From NCBI RefSeq assembly GCF_007741535.1, contig NZ_CP036525.1:1364001-1428000 (forward strand): a DNA stretch of 64,000 nt. The letters are read 5' to 3'. Below are positions 52,265-61,980 of the stretch, in pieces. The position numbers were made by a program, and so were the translations under genes. The notes below the pieces were generated by a model. It was not told where the DNA came from. It did no database searches and worked only from the letters and a program-made list of their open reading frames with translations. Numbering within the stretch: the stretch's first letter is position 1; each line of letters opens with the position of its first letter. Origin of the DNA: Rubripirellula lacrimiformis (GTDB lineage Bacteria; Planctomycetota; Planctomycetia; Pirellulales; Pirellulaceae).

Positions 52265-53026
52265 TTATTCCGCGTTGCGTTGTTTAGGAGGCAAGAAGGT
52301 TCGCAGTTTCTGGTCAATCGCTCGCGGGCTTTCGCCGGATTGGATTGCCATCACACCACGAATCGCGATCTCTAGGCTGACCATTTCGTTGCGGCTGATC
52401 AGTCCCAGTTTCTCGGCAAAGGGGCTGAAGAATACGTTGGCCACGATGGCCCCGTACAAGGTCGTGATCAACGCGACCGCCATCCCAGCACCAATCCCGG
52501 ACGGATCCGACATGTCTTGAAGCATCATGATCAGACCCATCAGGGTTCCGATCATTCCGTAGGCGGGAGCAAATCGGCCCAGTTGGTCCATGATGCTTTT
52601 GCCTTCGCGGTGCCGCGTCTGGATCGCTTCGACTTCGGTGCGAAGCACTTCTTCGACGACTTCCGGTGTGCTGCCGTCGACGGCCATCTGGATGCCGGTC
52701 TTGACCAATGGGTTTGCGATCTCTGCCACTTTGGATTCCAACGCCAACAGTCCATCGCGACGGGCCGTTTCGGCCAATTCGACGATCTGTTTGATCAGTG
52801 ATAGGCGGTCTTCGCCCTTATTCAAAATCACCTTCAACGCGATCAGCGGCGACTTCAGCATGCTGCCCAGTGGGAAACAAATCAGAGCCGCTGCTACCGC
52901 ACCACCGACAACGACCAAGAACGACGGGATGTCGATGAAGGCTGAAAACGGTGCGTTACCAAGCGCAATCGAGGCGATGATCAAACCGATGGCTAGGATC
53001 AGACCGATGAGGCTTGCGATGTCCAT
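52265..53026 (-). CDS. motA: Flagellar motor stator MotA
   Basis: This 253-residue protein has four membrane helices and a cytoplasmic loop with charged residues, including EVEAIQTRHREGKSIMDQLG. Key stretches are FIDIPSFLVVVGGAVAAALI and FAPAYGMIGTLMGLIMML followed by LITTLYGAIVANVFFSPFAE, typical of MotA. It pumps ions with MotB to drive the flagellum. It is followed two bases later by motB. Confidence 0.96.
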   Translation of the reverse strand: MDIASLIGLILAIGLIIASIALGNAPFSAFIDIPSFLVVVGGAVAAALICFPLGSMLKSPLIALKVILNKGEDRLSLIKQIVELAETARRDGLLALESKVAEIANPLVKTGIQMAVDGSTPEVVEEVLRTEVEAIQTRHREGKSIMDQLGRFAPAYGMIGTLMGLIMMLQDMSDPSGIGAGMAVALITTLYGAIVANVFFSPFAEKLGLISRNEMVSLEIAIRGVMAIQSGESPRAIDQKLRTFLPPKQRNAE

Positions 53027-53100
53027 GATGAGTGCTTTTCGCGATCAACGCGGGAACAGTGTAGGAATCAAGAGAGAGCGGACCGGCGAAGTTGCCAACG

Positions 53101-53310
53101 CTACGGTGTCTGTCGCTGGGGCATCGGCATGAAGTGTTTTTTTTGTTGGTAGTCGACCGCACGTTCCACCACATCATCCATCGATTCAGAGACCACGATT
53201 TTGTCGCCCGTGGTCAGTGTGATGAACGTGTCGGGACGCCGTTCGACATATCGAATCAGTTCGGCATTCAGCACGAATGCCTCGCCATCAAGACGAGTCA
53301 GCTTGATCAT
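53101..53310 (-). CDS. flbD: FlbD family flagellar protein
   Basis: This 69-residue protein matches the small FlbD family (MIKLTRLDGEAFVLNAELIR, then VERRPDTFITLTTGDKIVVS). FlbD proteins of this size precede motA in many flagellar operons; their function is not well known. The start at 53310 is an ATG. It is the first gene of this flagellar group. Confidence 0.92.
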   Translation of the reverse strand: MIKLTRLDGEAFVLNAELIRYVERRPDTFITLTTGDKIVVSESMDDVVERAVDYQQKKHFMPMPQRQTP

Positions 53311-53883
53311 GAACAGTACCCCAGTGCGTGATCGTTGGACGCTTGTATCAGGCGAAGCCAGTCCAGCGAGGAAAGAGTGCCTCGTTGTTTAGTCGCCACT
53401 GAAAGCTAGATCACGTTGAGCGCACGAGACGGGTGTGGCGAAAAAGAAACGCCATCTTCCCTGGTTCAACCGATCGTCCCCACTGGCACAATCGATAGGA
53501 CCCGAAGATCAAGAGCCAATGCCGTCTGGTCTGGCACGAGCGCGCACGAGAGTGCGGCCGCTAGAAAGCCGTGGTTTTCGGGAGTGCGACTCGGATCCGA
53601 GTCGCGCGTGGGAGATTACGCCCAAGTCCGTTGGTCGTCTGAAACGCAGATTTCGCGAGCGATCGAAAGTTCGAGTTCGAGTGGAAGTTCGAGTGGAAGT
53701 TTAAGTTCGAGTTTAAGTTCGAGTTCGAGTTCGAGTTCGAGTTTAAGTTCAACACCGCAGCGCGATTGGAAAGCACTTCGTCGAACTTGAACTCCGCCGC
53801 CACAATCCCAAGAATCTCGCCCTGCCCCCCGCCAGCCAACCGGGCAGAACCGATCCGCAGCAGAAGTTGTCCGCAGCGGTCGT
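53311..53883. other. Intergenic region with hexamer repeats
   Basis: About 570 bases lie between flbD and the FAD-protein gene, both on the minus strand. It contains an AGTTCG-type repeat block and open low-complexity frames on both strands. The flagellar operon promoter should be in the first 100 bases; no sigma-54 or sigma-28 box was seen. Confidence 0.5.
53667..53750. repeat. Degenerate AGTTCG hexamer repeat
   Basis: About 14 hexamers of the type AGTTCG, AGTGGA or AGTTTA run in tandem. The six-base unit keeps frames open and gives Leu-Glu or Asn-Ser repeats if translated. Confidence 0.9.
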
Positions 53884-54738
53884 CTAACTTCGTTTCGGTC
53901 GATAAAGGTCCAAATCGGCACGACCGGCCAATGCCGCATAACCGGCTACGATCTCTTTCAAGCCTGTGAAGAATGTCAGTTCGGATAATTCTTGGTCCGC
54001 CATCGATTCGCCGATTTGAAACAGATACGGGACGGGCAGTTCAAAGCCCAACTGGATCCCACCGTTGGCATCCGCACCGCCGGAGCCGCCGGAGCCGTCG
54101 GAGCCGTCGGAGCCGTCGGGGGTAGCTGGATTGCCGGTTGCCAAGATCACCGCTTCGACGTCCAGGGTTTCGACTTCACCATCTTCGCTGCGCAGCGTCA
54201 GTCGGAAATCAGGCGGGATGTCGCTGATGTCTTCGTCCGGTTCATCGGCGACCACGTCAACGGTTTCGATCTTTGTCACGGTCGCCGGGCAACGCAGGCG
54301 GCCGCGTAGCAGATCGGTTTCCAACAACGGCATCAGACCTTGTTGGATCCATTGATCGTAGGTCATCGGCAGCGTTTGGATCGAATCGACGTCCTGTGCT
54401 TGCAGTGCCGAAATCGCTAGCGGCGAAAGTGACCGGTCGGGCAGCATGGGCAGCGGTTGGTCACCCATTTGCCGAAACGAGGATGCAACATCAACGGCTT
54501 CGATGATCGTGACGTCATAGCCCATGAACCGGCCGTAGAGAGCGGCTTCGATTCCCAGTGGCCCGGCGCCGATCACTGCAATCGATCCCGGCGGGTCAAG
54601 CGTCATCGCATCGTCGGCGTCATCGATTTGGTGATCGTCGGGTGTCGATTCGGAAGCGGAATCTTGCGTCGGCAATTCGTCGGTGGGGCCGTGGTCGGCT
54701 TGGTCGGATGGATGCTGCGGCTGGTCGGGATCGTTCAT
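53884..54738 (-). CDS. FAD/NAD(P)-binding protein with a Gly-Ser linker
   Basis: This 284-residue protein has a Rossmann motif (SIAVIGAGPLGIEAALYGRF, about residues 52-71) and an ATGNPATP segment near 205, as in flavin monooxygenases or pyridine-nucleotide oxidoreductases. A GSDGSDGSGGSGG run follows (9-bp repeats at about 54078-54120). The N-terminus is acidic and Asp/Pro-rich. The protein is shorter than full oxidoreductases, so its catalytic role is uncertain. It lies 12 bases after thiO, probably in one operon. Confidence 0.78.
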   Translation of the reverse strand: MNDPDQPQHPSDQADHGPTDELPTQDSASESTPDDHQIDDADDAMTLDPPGSIAVIGAGPLGIEAALYGRFMGYDVTIIEAVDVASSFRQMGDQPLPMLPDRSLSPLAISALQAQDVDSIQTLPMTYDQWIQQGLMPLLETDLLRGRLRCPATVTKIETVDVVADEPDEDISDIPPDFRLTLRSEDGEVETLDVEAVILATGNPATPDGSDGSDGSGGSGGADANGGIQLGFELPVPYLFQIGESMADQELSELTFFTGLKEIVAGYAALAGRADLDLYRPKRS

Positions 54739-54750
54739 CGGTGGGTCAGG

Positions 54751-55902
54751 TTATCGCTGTGGAGTGTGAGATTGCTGTTTGCCGACTCGAAAGGTCGACA
54801 GATCGATCGCTGGTTTTTGTTGGGTGATCACATCGGCTAAGGCGACTGCGGTCCCGGGCGAAAGGTGCAGTCCGCTACGGAAGTGACCCGAGGCAACATA
54901 CAGGTTGGGGTGATCGGGAACTTTTCCGATCATGGGAAACCCATCAAAGGTCAATGGACGATACCCCGACCAAGCTTTGACGAAGGTGGCCGATTCCAAT
55001 TCGGGGACCAGATCGATGGCGAATGAACGCAGCATGTCCAGTGTTGCTTCGTCGGTGCCGGGTTGGAACCCGACTTCTTCCTCGCACGAACCGATCAATG
55101 TCGACCCATCGTCACGGCACATCACATATCGATGTCCGACATTGACGATGCTAGAGAGTCGTGGTTTGTCCGTCTTCAACAACACGATTTGTCCGCGAAT
55201 GGGGACGATCGACTGTTGCAATTGCAACATCTCGGCAACCCGGCCGGTCCAGGATCCGCCACACACCACGATCGCATCGGCTTCCAGCCATTGCCCATTG
55301 CACCGAGCGGCGCTGGACTGGTCGGAGCTTCGCAAATCGTCGACCGTCGAATCTTCGACAAAGGTGACGCCGCATTGCTGACAGGCTTTCGCCAACGCTT
55401 GCAGGTAGTGCGGTGCACGCACTTGGTGTTCGTCGGGAACCCACCACGCGGCTGCCGCCGGACGACCGGCGTCGGTTTGGCGCCCGATCCAACGGGCGAT
55501 CGCAGGTTCACGCCGGGCGACTTCCTGGGGATCGACCGGTTCGCAGCGGATATCTAGCCCGTCCCAGTATCCGGTCATCCCGACCATGGACGCACGCTCC
55601 CCCGGTGTGTCGGCAAGGTACCACCCGCCGCAGCGTCGGAAACCAGGATCGATTCCCGTGATGGATTCCAATCGCCGCGCCCATTGGGGGAACAATTGAT
55701 GGGACAGGCCACGCAGTTGGTCGATGGGATCGGTTGCTTTGGCCAGGTTGGCCGGTGGCAGAATTCCAGCCGCCGCCCATGACGTGGCTTTGCCAACTTT
55801 GTCACGTTCAACAAGCGTGACCGATTGGCCTCGTTGGGCCAGTTCCCATGCCAAACTGAGTCCGACGACGCCGCCGCCGACGATCAGGATGCGATGATTC
55901 AT
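54751..55902 (-). CDS. thiO: Glycine oxidase ThiO
   Basis: This 383-residue FAD enzyme makes dehydroglycine for the thiazole part of thiamine. The Rossmann motif RILIVGGGVVGLSLAWEL is at residues 4-21, and the DAO-type C-terminal segment (WSGYRPLTFDGFPMIGKVP, GLHLSPGTAVALADVI) is intact. It overlaps the previous gene by four bases. No thiG or thiS is next to it, and no TPP riboswitch was found. Confidence 0.9.
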   Translation of the reverse strand: MNHRILIVGGGVVGLSLAWELAQRGQSVTLVERDKVGKATSWAAAGILPPANLAKATDPIDQLRGLSHQLFPQWARRLESITGIDPGFRRCGGWYLADTPGERASMVGMTGYWDGLDIRCEPVDPQEVARREPAIARWIGRQTDAGRPAAAAWWVPDEHQVRAPHYLQALAKACQQCGVTFVEDSTVDDLRSSDQSSAARCNGQWLEADAIVVCGGSWTGRVAEMLQLQQSIVPIRGQIVLLKTDKPRLSSIVNVGHRYVMCRDDGSTLIGSCEEEVGFQPGTDEATLDMLRSFAIDLVPELESATFVKAWSGYRPLTFDGFPMIGKVPDHPNLYVASGHFRSGLHLSPGTAVALADVITQQKPAIDLSTFRVGKQQSHTPQR

Positions 55903-56705
55903 GATGGGTGTCCTGGGGGGGATCCGGTTGGCAGCACCGATTCAATCGATTTCAAAAGCAGGTCCGTCGACGCATCGGCGTGGGATTGCTGGGACCGAAG
56001 CTGCTGGCAAAGCCGTGTCAGTTCGTCGATTGTGTCGATGTCTTCGCGAGGTTCAAGCAGGACCACCTTGTGTCCGGATTGTCGAATGCGTTGCAGTGTG
56101 ATGGGAAGCACACGATCGGTGCTCCACGGGACATCCGAAAACCAGGTGTGGATCGCCGGCAACGTTTCGCTGCTACCGCGAATGCCGATCAGGTAATAGC
56201 CACCATCCACGGCGGGGCCTAAGACGACATCGGCGTGTTCCAGCGTCCGCCATGCAGCGTCGATGGAAGATTGGTTTAGCAGTGGGCAATCGGCACCGAT
56301 CAGGATCGCCGAATGGGGATGATCGGTTGCGGCAGTGGATGGATCGGTTGAATCCGCCGTCAAATGGGTGCGAAACCAAGCTTCCATTCGGTTGCCAAGG
56401 TCACCCGGGCATTGGAATTCGACGTCCCATTGGTTGCCAACCTGCCATGCTTGGATAGCCTGCTGCAGTGCATCGGCATCGCTTCGGTCAGCGAGGACCA
56501 GAGACCGGGCGGATCCGCATTTGGGCAGGGCATCGCAGAGTTGACGAACGAAAAAACGATGAAGATTGGCAGCTTGTTCATAGCCGATGGTTGCACCCAA
56601 TCGCGTCTTCACTTTGCCCGGGTGCCAGTACTTCATCATCAGGCCCAACCGCTGGTTCCCTAGCGGGATAGCGGCGGTGTCAGAACAATCGGCGTCGTTT
56701 GACAA
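55899..56705 (-). CDS. TIGR04282-type glycosyltransferase (DUF2064)
   Basis: This 268-residue protein fits the DUF2064/TIGR04282 family, annotated as an arsenosugar-biosynthesis-type glycosyltransferase. Key segments are MMKYWHPGKVKTRLG, AILIGADCPLLNQSSIDAAW and DVVLGPAVDGGYYLIGI. The DxD-like D of the second segment should bind metal. It is the first gene of the thiO group, overlapping it by four bases. A link to thiamine synthesis is not obvious. Confidence 0.88.
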   Translation of the reverse strand: MSNDADCSDTAAIPLGNQRLGLMMKYWHPGKVKTRLGATIGYEQAANLHRFFVRQLCDALPKCGSARSLVLADRSDADALQQAIQAWQVGNQWDVEFQCPGDLGNRMEAWFRTHLTADSTDPSTAATDHPHSAILIGADCPLLNQSSIDAAWRTLEHADVVLGPAVDGGYYLIGIRGSSETLPAIHTWFSDVPWSTDRVLPITLQRIRQSGHKVVLLEPREDIDTIDELTRLCQQLRSQQSHADASTDLLLKSIESVLPTGSPPGHPS

Positions 56706-56896
56706 CGCAAAGCCTCGATTTTGCGGATCACGGATGGGCAGGAATACGTCGCAACCGGACGGAATTATGACTAGACTGCAGAAAGGGCGTGTTGGGAAGT
56801 CTTGGGGAATGCGTTGATTCGCTAAACTTGCCCTGCCAAACCTGTTATCTTGTCACACCATCGCATAACTCTCCATGGGGTCACGGCCGGCAGCCC

Positions 56897-58495
56897 ATGT
56901 CGCAGCAACAGCTCACTTCGCAACGATTTCTCGAGATCGTCGCTAAAAGCGGCCTCGTTGATTCTAAAGCCACCGATCGGCTGATCGCGAAGGTGCGCGA
57001 AAAATTAGAGGGTGGTCTGCCTTCGAGTCCCAAGAAGCTTGCCGGGCTGTTCAAGAAAGAAGGACTGCTGACGGCTTGGCACATCGAAAAGTTGTTGGCC
57101 GGAAAATACAAAGGCTTCTTCCTAGGCAAGTACAAGCTGCTCGGTCACCTGGGCACCGGCGGGATGAGCAGCGTTTATGTTGCCGAACACATCCAGATGG
57201 GTGACAAGCGGGCGATCAAGGTCCTGCCCAAGAGCCGTGTCAAAGATGCGACGTATTTGGCCCGATTTCAACTGGAAGCCAAAGCGATCGCGTCGCTGAA
57301 CCACCCCAACATCGTGATGGCCTACGACATCGATAATGTGGACGACGTCCATTACATCGTGATGGAGTACGTCGACGGTTTGGATCTGCACCAATTGGTC
57401 AAACGGGATGGTGCCATGGGATTTGCCTTCGCTGCCCAAATCACGGCCCAAGCGGCGCGGGGCTTGGAACATGCCCATAGCAAAGGCGTCATCCATCGTG
57501 ACGTCAAACCGGCCAACTTGCTGATCGATCCCGAAGGCAAAGTACGCTTGCTAGACATGGGGTTGGCATTGGTTGCCGCCGGCGATGACGAATCGTTGAC
57601 GGTTGCCAACAACGAAAATGTGCTGGGGACCGCCGACTACCTGGCTCCCGAACAGGCGCTCAATTCGCACGGCGTCGACCACCGCGCCGATATCTATGGA
57701 CTCGGCTGTACGCTTTATTATCTGTTGACCGGAAAGCCACCCTTCAGTGATGGCACGCTGGCACAGCGGATCGCCAAACACCAGACCGAGATGCCGACTC
57801 CGGTTCGCCAAATTCGCCCGGACTGTCCCGGCGAACTCGAAGGCATCTGTACCAAGATGATCCAAAAGGATCCAAAGTACCGCTATCAGTCAGCCGGCGA
57901 TGTCGCCGAAGTGCTAGAGAAGTTCGCGGTCGCTGTTCCCGAAAAAGTCCGAATCGCAGCTGGCATCGCCCAACGTGCGAACCTGGACGGATCAGGGTCG
58001 TCTTCGATCTCGCTGGAAGATTTGGAACGGTCGGGCATCGGCAACGGCGATACCATCACCAACAAAAACGACGATACCTTAGCCGCCGCGCGAAGCGAGT
58101 TGCTTCGTGGCAAGGGCCTCAGCGCAAGCGACAGCGGTCGATTGGTCAACGTGAACCAACGGCCGGATTTGATCGATGGCAGTTTCTTGGACCTTCAGCT
58201 GGAATCGGGGTACCGCCCGGACAGCCGCGTCGGGGCCCGCACTGGTTCGCGCTCGGGCGGCGCAGGTTCTAGCCGAAGCGGTGGTTCGAAATCTGGCGCT
58301 CGGCCACTGGATAGCAGTAATTCGGACGTCCACCAGGATCGTGGTTTCGGTGACCCGTCACGATCCAGCAGCGGTCGACGTCCCAATCTAGCGGGCAAAT
58401 CCGGGATGGACCCGATGTTGGTCGGCGCGTTGGTGACGGCGCTGTTCATCATCGCGCTGGCGATCGGATTCTTTTTGGCCCGGGTGACAAGCTAG
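56897..58495 (+). CDS. Serine/threonine protein kinase, membrane anchored
   Basis: This 532-residue protein begins at [14 protein letters not shown] (ATG 56897). An N-terminal helical region of about 75 residues is followed by a kinase domain: glycine loop [10 protein letters not shown], lysine RAIKVL, catalytic [11 protein letters not shown] and DMG in place of DFG. A Ser/Gly-rich linker then leads to a C-terminal membrane helix ([20 protein letters not shown]). This layout is common in planctomycetes. The substrate is unknown. The acyltransferase gene starts six bases after it. Confidence 0.93.
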   Translation: MSQQQLTSQRFLEIVAKSGLVDSKATDRLIAKVREKLEGGLPSSPKKLAGLFKKEGLLTAWHIEKLLAGKYKGFFLGKYKLLGHLGTGGMSSVYVAEHIQMGDKRAIKVLPKSRVKDATYLARFQLEAKAIASLNHPNIVMAYDIDNVDDVHYIVMEYVDGLDLHQLVKRDGAMGFAFAAQITAQAARGLEHAHSKGVIHRDVKPANLLIDPEGKVRLLDMGLALVAAGDDESLTVANNENVLGTADYLAPEQALNSHGVDHRADIYGLGCTLYYLLTGKPPFSDGTLAQRIAKHQTEMPTPVRQIRPDCPGELEGICTKMIQKDPKYRYQSAGDVAEVLEKFAVAVPEKVRIAAGIAQRANLDGSGSSSISLEDLERSGIGNGDTITNKNDDTLAAARSELLRGKGLSASDSGRLVNVNQRPDLIDGSFLDLQLESGYRPDSRVGARTGSRSGGAGSSRSGGSKSGARPLDSSNSDVHQDRGFGDPSRSSSGRRPNLAGKSGMDPMLVGALVTALFIIALAIGFFLARVTS

Positions 58496-58501
58496 CCGCC
58501 G

Positions 58502-59863
58502 ATGACTGTTGTTCTTGATCGGCCTTACCAATTTGTGCCGCCCCATCGCGGCAATGCGTGGCCTTCGTTCATCCAGACCTTTCGCATTGTCGATCTGTAC
58601 CTGGCTCGCAAAGAAGGCGTGGTCCAACACGAATGTCGTGGGCTGGATCATTGGCGTGCGTCGAAGCAGCGCGGGGACGGTATCCTGCTGGCCCCCAACC
58701 ATTGTCGTTACGCCGACCCGTTGGTGATCGGTTGGCCGGCCCGCCAACTGGGAAGCCATGTGTTCGCGATGGCGTCCTGGCATCTTTTCAATGTGGGGGC
58801 ATTCGATTCGTTCGCGATCCGAAAAATGGGTGGCTTCAGCATCAATCGCGAAGGCAGTGACCGCGCGTCGCTGGAGATGGCGATCGAAGTTTTGGCGGCA
58901 GCCGAACGTCCGCTGATCCTGTTCCCCGAGGGGACCACTAACCGCACCAACGACGTGCTGAAGCCGCTGTTGGAAGGCGTTGCCTTCATCGCCCGCGCGG
59001 CCGCGCGTCGCCGCGATAAGGAATGTGGTGGCCAATTGGTGATGCACCCCATCGCGATCAAATATTTGTGTGTCGGAAAGATCAACGATTGGGCTCAGAC
59101 GCAACTGTCCCAACTGGAAACGCATCTGGGTTGGCGTCGCCCCGTCGGCGCTTCCATCTTGGATCGTACGATCCGGTTGGCCGAAGGATTGTTGGCTCTG
59201 AAAGAAATCGAGTACTTCGGCACCTCTCAAACAGGCGATCTGCGAACGCGGCGCGACCGCCTGATCCTGCACATCCTGCAGCAAAGTGAATTGCGATTGG
59301 GACTGTTCCCTGCCGCCGACACCCACGCAGACGGTGCCCGTTTGGGTGATTCTGTTTCGAGCGATTCCGTGAAGGGTCACCTCGCTTCGGCCGGGCCTTC
59401 GGGTTTGACCGTCGAAAGTTTCGCGACGCGAGCCGAGTTCGATTCGGACATTCGCAGTCGTGTGCGTGTGATTCGAACCGAGACGGTGACACAGTATTTT
59501 CGCTGCATCGGTGAGGGAGCTGCCGATCAATTGCAGGAACGATATCAGCGTGAATCACGAGCCGCCAATCTTGCCCAAGACCTGATGTCGTACCCGGATT
59601 GTTATCTGGATGCCGACCAAGTGACCGACACCCGAATCGTCGAAACCATCCAACGGATGCAGGAAACGTTCTTCGGCCGGGCGGATGTTCGTGTGCCGCT
59701 GAAAGCGGTGATCCAGTGCGACGAGGCGATCGTGGTCCCGCCCCAACGGGCACCGCGCGGTCAAACGGACCCGATCATGGACCAGCTCGGTTCCCGGCTA
59801 ACGTCGCTGGTGGATGCGTTATCGCACGAGGCGCGAAGTGCAAAAGACGCGGGTCTGATCTAG
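58502..59863 (+). CDS. Lysophospholipid acyltransferase family protein
   Basis: This 453-residue protein has the PlsC motifs NHCRYAD (NHx4D) near residue 66 and FPEGTTNR near 142, so it is a 1-acylglycerol-phosphate-type acyltransferase. The C-terminal half, about 200 residues, is extra and not obviously membrane-bound. Planctomycete acyltransferases of this size are known but their substrate is unclear. It follows the kinase gene closely and may be cotranscribed. Confidence 0.88.
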   Translation: MTVVLDRPYQFVPPHRGNAWPSFIQTFRIVDLYLARKEGVVQHECRGLDHWRASKQRGDGILLAPNHCRYADPLVIGWPARQLGSHVFAMASWHLFNVGAFDSFAIRKMGGFSINREGSDRASLEMAIEVLAAAERPLILFPEGTTNRTNDVLKPLLEGVAFIARAAARRRDKECGGQLVMHPIAIKYLCVGKINDWAQTQLSQLETHLGWRRPVGASILDRTIRLAEGLLALKEIEYFGTSQTGDLRTRRDRLILHILQQSELRLGLFPAADTHADGARLGDSVSSDSVKGHLASAGPSGLTVESFATRAEFDSDIRSRVRVIRTETVTQYFRCIGEGAADQLQERYQRESRAANLAQDLMSYPDCYLDADQVTDTRIVETIQRMQETFFGRADVRVPLKAVIQCDEAIVVPPQRAPRGQTDPIMDQLGSRLTSLVDALSHEARSAKDAGLI

Positions 59864-60362
59864 CGAATTTGGATCTTGCGATCTCCCCCGCTTGGGTAGT
59901 GTCGGGTTCGATGATTGTCGGAATGAAAAGTCTCGAGGAAGCCACGCCATCCTTGGATTCGCCGCTCGTCAACGCCCGGAATCGTCATCAAGCAGTGCGA
60001 TTCCAGGTGCCAGTGTCCGTCCCCTCGAATCTTGGCACGCGGTATTCAGGTTCGATACCGGGATTGGCCCGCTGCGTCCGTGGTGGCCAGGCGCTATCCG
60101 GGCAAGGCACTTGTCGGGCCTTGCCGGGATGTCGACGCGTCGCTGCTGTGATGCGACTTCCTAGATCTGCCATATGCCGTTTCGTACTCGAATGATTTCA
60201 TCTTTTGAGGGTGTTTCCTCGGATTTGGGTTTGTCGGGGAATAATTATGCTGTTTTTGCCCTCTACGGCGGGGTAGATTCCCTTTGACGCGGTTCGTGGA
60301 ATCCTGCTAGCCGCATTTTCGTCGGCAATCACCATTCTTTTCTTTCATTGCTAGGAGTTGCG
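59864..60362. other. Intergenic region
   Basis: About 500 bases precede the small lipoprotein. It contains a hairpin near 60096-60130 and a GGTGCCAGTGTCCGTCCCC element at 60006 that recalls the REP-like motif. The promoter for the lipoprotein and DUF1559 genes should be in the last 150 bases. No gene is visible. Confidence 0.5.
60096..60130. other. Hairpin-forming inverted repeat
   Basis: ATCCGGGCAAGGC (60096-60108) pairs with GCCTTGCCGGGAT (60118-60130) with one mismatch, around a nine-base loop. No poly-T follows on the plus strand. It may be a REP-like element or a weak terminator for the upstream gene. Confidence 0.45.
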
Positions 60363-60518
60363 ATGCGTAGGTTCGTTCATTGGGTTTTGTTGGGGGCATT
60401 TGTCGTGGTCATGGTCGGTTGTGGTGCGTCTAGCACTAGCAGCAACGCAGCGGCTGATCCGAACGAGATGACACCCGAGCAGAAAGCGGAGTCAGATCAG
60501 TACACCGAAGAATTTTGA
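60363..60518 (+). CDS. Small lipoprotein paired with DUF1559
   Basis: This 51-residue protein is below the size of most ORF predictions. It starts at the ATG at 60363 with GGAG about seven bases upstream. The signal WVLLGAFVVVMVGC ends in a lipobox (MVGC, Cys20). The mature part is GASSTSSNAAADPNEMTPEQ and then a charged end. Small lipoproteins with a similar EMTPEQ-type tail are often found beside DUF1559 genes in planctomycetes, from memory. Here the DUF1559 gene starts 97 bases later. Confidence 0.8.
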   Translation: MRRFVHWVLLGAFVVVMVGCGASSTSSNAAADPNEMTPEQKAESDQYTEEF

Positions 60519-60614
60519 ATCGTCTTGGGGGCAAGCCAGCAGCGACTGTTGGACTGTGATTTTGCGCCGATGCAATCGTCGGCATTATTCTTAGTTTGAT
60601 TGGGGTGTTTTCTT

Positions 60615-61820
60615 ATGAAACGGGTTTCCAGAGAAGGTTTCACGTTGGTGGAACTGTTGGTGGTGATCGCCATCATTGGCGTGTTGGTTGGATTGTTGTT
60701 GCCAGCGGTCCAGGCGGCTCGCGAAGCCGCACGACGGATGAGCTGCAGTAACAATTTCAAACAGATGGGGTTGGGGCTGCACAACTATCACTCGGCGTTC
60801 AATGCGCTGCCGCAGCAATTGGGTGGAACGACGGCTCAGTATGCCGGCGCACCGAACATCATCAATCGGAATTATCTAAGCGGTTTGGTTCCCCTGACGC
60901 CGTTCATCGAACAGCAGGGTTTGTGGGAAGTGATTTCGAATCCTTACGATTCCGACAAAGACGGAACGGTTGACTTTCCAGCCATGGGGCCAGGCGGTTG
61001 GTTCACACAGTACGAACCCTGGATGACCAACATTCCGACGTTACGTTGTCCAAGCGACCCTGGTGTCGGTTTGCCCGCGCTGGGGCGGTCGAACTTTGCG
61101 TTCTGTCTGGGCGACGGAATGAACCTGGTTCACTCCGGCGGACGCAACGAGGCGGGGCACTATCAGCAGCACTCGGACATCTTCAATCCCGAGGCCAACA
61201 TCAAGGCGCGTGGACTGACTGACAACACGGGTTGGGCCACCAGCGCCCGCGCTCGTAATCGCGGTATGTTCTGGTCACGTCACACCACTCGTTTTCGTGA
61301 CGTGTTGGATGGTTTGTCAAACACCGTGGCGATGGGCGAAGTGGCCACCACCATCGGTGCACGCGAATTGATCGCAGAGTTCCAGTTGAACGCGGGAACG
61401 GACATCATCACCAACCCCTCGTTCTGTGACGCCGGGATTGATCCGCTGCGGCCACAGTTCTGGCAAACCGATGCGAACCTGCCAGGGAATCTAGGTACAG
61501 GGAATCAGATTCGTGGAGGTCGTTGGGCCGACGGTCGAATCCAATACACGTCGTTCATGACGATCAAACCACCGAATGGTTTGAATTGTTTTTCAGGTAA
61601 CGACGCAACGCAGGGAATTTCGACGGCTAGCAGTCGACATCAAGGCGGAGCTCATATCTTGATGGGTGACGGTTCGGTGCAATTCATTACCGAAAGCATT
61701 GATGCCGGAACCCAAACCGCTGCGCCAGCCACCAATGGTGAAGGAAGCCCCTATGGGATTTGGGGAGCAATGGGAACACGCGGTGCGAAGGAAGTCGTCG
61801 ACCTAGGCAGTGTTCTGTAG
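60615..61820 (+). CDS. DUF1559 domain pseudopilin-like protein
   Basis: This 401-residue protein starts at the ATG at 60615. The prepilin-like N-terminus is [19 protein letters not shown], then LLPAVQAAREAARRMSCSNN, the DUF1559 signature. The end carries GGAHILMGDGSVQFITESID. It is longer than the first DUF1559 protein in this window and lacks a riboswitch. Upstream is the small lipoprotein and downstream a strong terminator. Its role is probably in a surface or secretion structure, by family. Confidence 0.94.
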   Translation: MKRVSREGFTLVELLVVIAIIGVLVGLLLPAVQAAREAARRMSCSNNFKQMGLGLHNYHSAFNALPQQLGGTTAQYAGAPNIINRNYLSGLVPLTPFIEQQGLWEVISNPYDSDKDGTVDFPAMGPGGWFTQYEPWMTNIPTLRCPSDPGVGLPALGRSNFAFCLGDGMNLVHSGGRNEAGHYQQHSDIFNPEANIKARGLTDNTGWATSARARNRGMFWSRHTTRFRDVLDGLSNTVAMGEVATTIGARELIAEFQLNAGTDIITNPSFCDAGIDPLRPQFWQTDANLPGNLGTGNQIRGGRWADGRIQYTSFMTIKPPNGLNCFSGNDATQGISTASSRHQGGAHILMGDGSVQFITESIDAGTQTAAPATNGEGSPYGIWGAMGTRGAKEVVDLGSVL

Positions 61821-61863
61821 GGCAGAATGTCCTGGAATCAAAATTGAACTTAGGTTCATCTAG

Positions 61864-61901
61864 AAACCTTCGCACTGGTTTGACAGTGCGAAGGTTTTTT
61901 C
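61864..61901 (+). terminator. Rho-independent terminator
   Basis: AAACCTTCGCACTG and CAGTGCGAAGGTTT form a perfect 14-bp stem with a six-base loop GTTTGA, followed by a T run. It lies 44 bases after the DUF1559 stop and before ald. Confidence 0.92.
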
Positions 61902-61980
61902 GTGGTTGCTGGGCGGCCTAAACTGTAGCTGCACCTGTTGCGTCACCCATCCCGAAACGTTCTTTCGAAAGTCAACACAA

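Noticed and set aside
53311-53560. Sigma-54 or sigma-28 promoter for the flagellar operon
   Set aside because: No TGGCAC-N5-TTGC or TAAA-N15-GCCGATAA-type match was visible.
53561-53939. Minus-strand frames with Leu-Glu or Asn-Ser repeats
   Set aside because: They are the translation of the AGTTCG hexamer block and have no flanking domain.
54751-56705. TPP riboswitch for thiO
   Set aside because: No THI-box core was found upstream of the overlapping gene pair.
60006-60025. GGTGCCAGTGTCCGTCCCC as a REP element
   Set aside because: It resembles the REP-like motif near the transposase but is a single copy with several differences; kept only as a remark.
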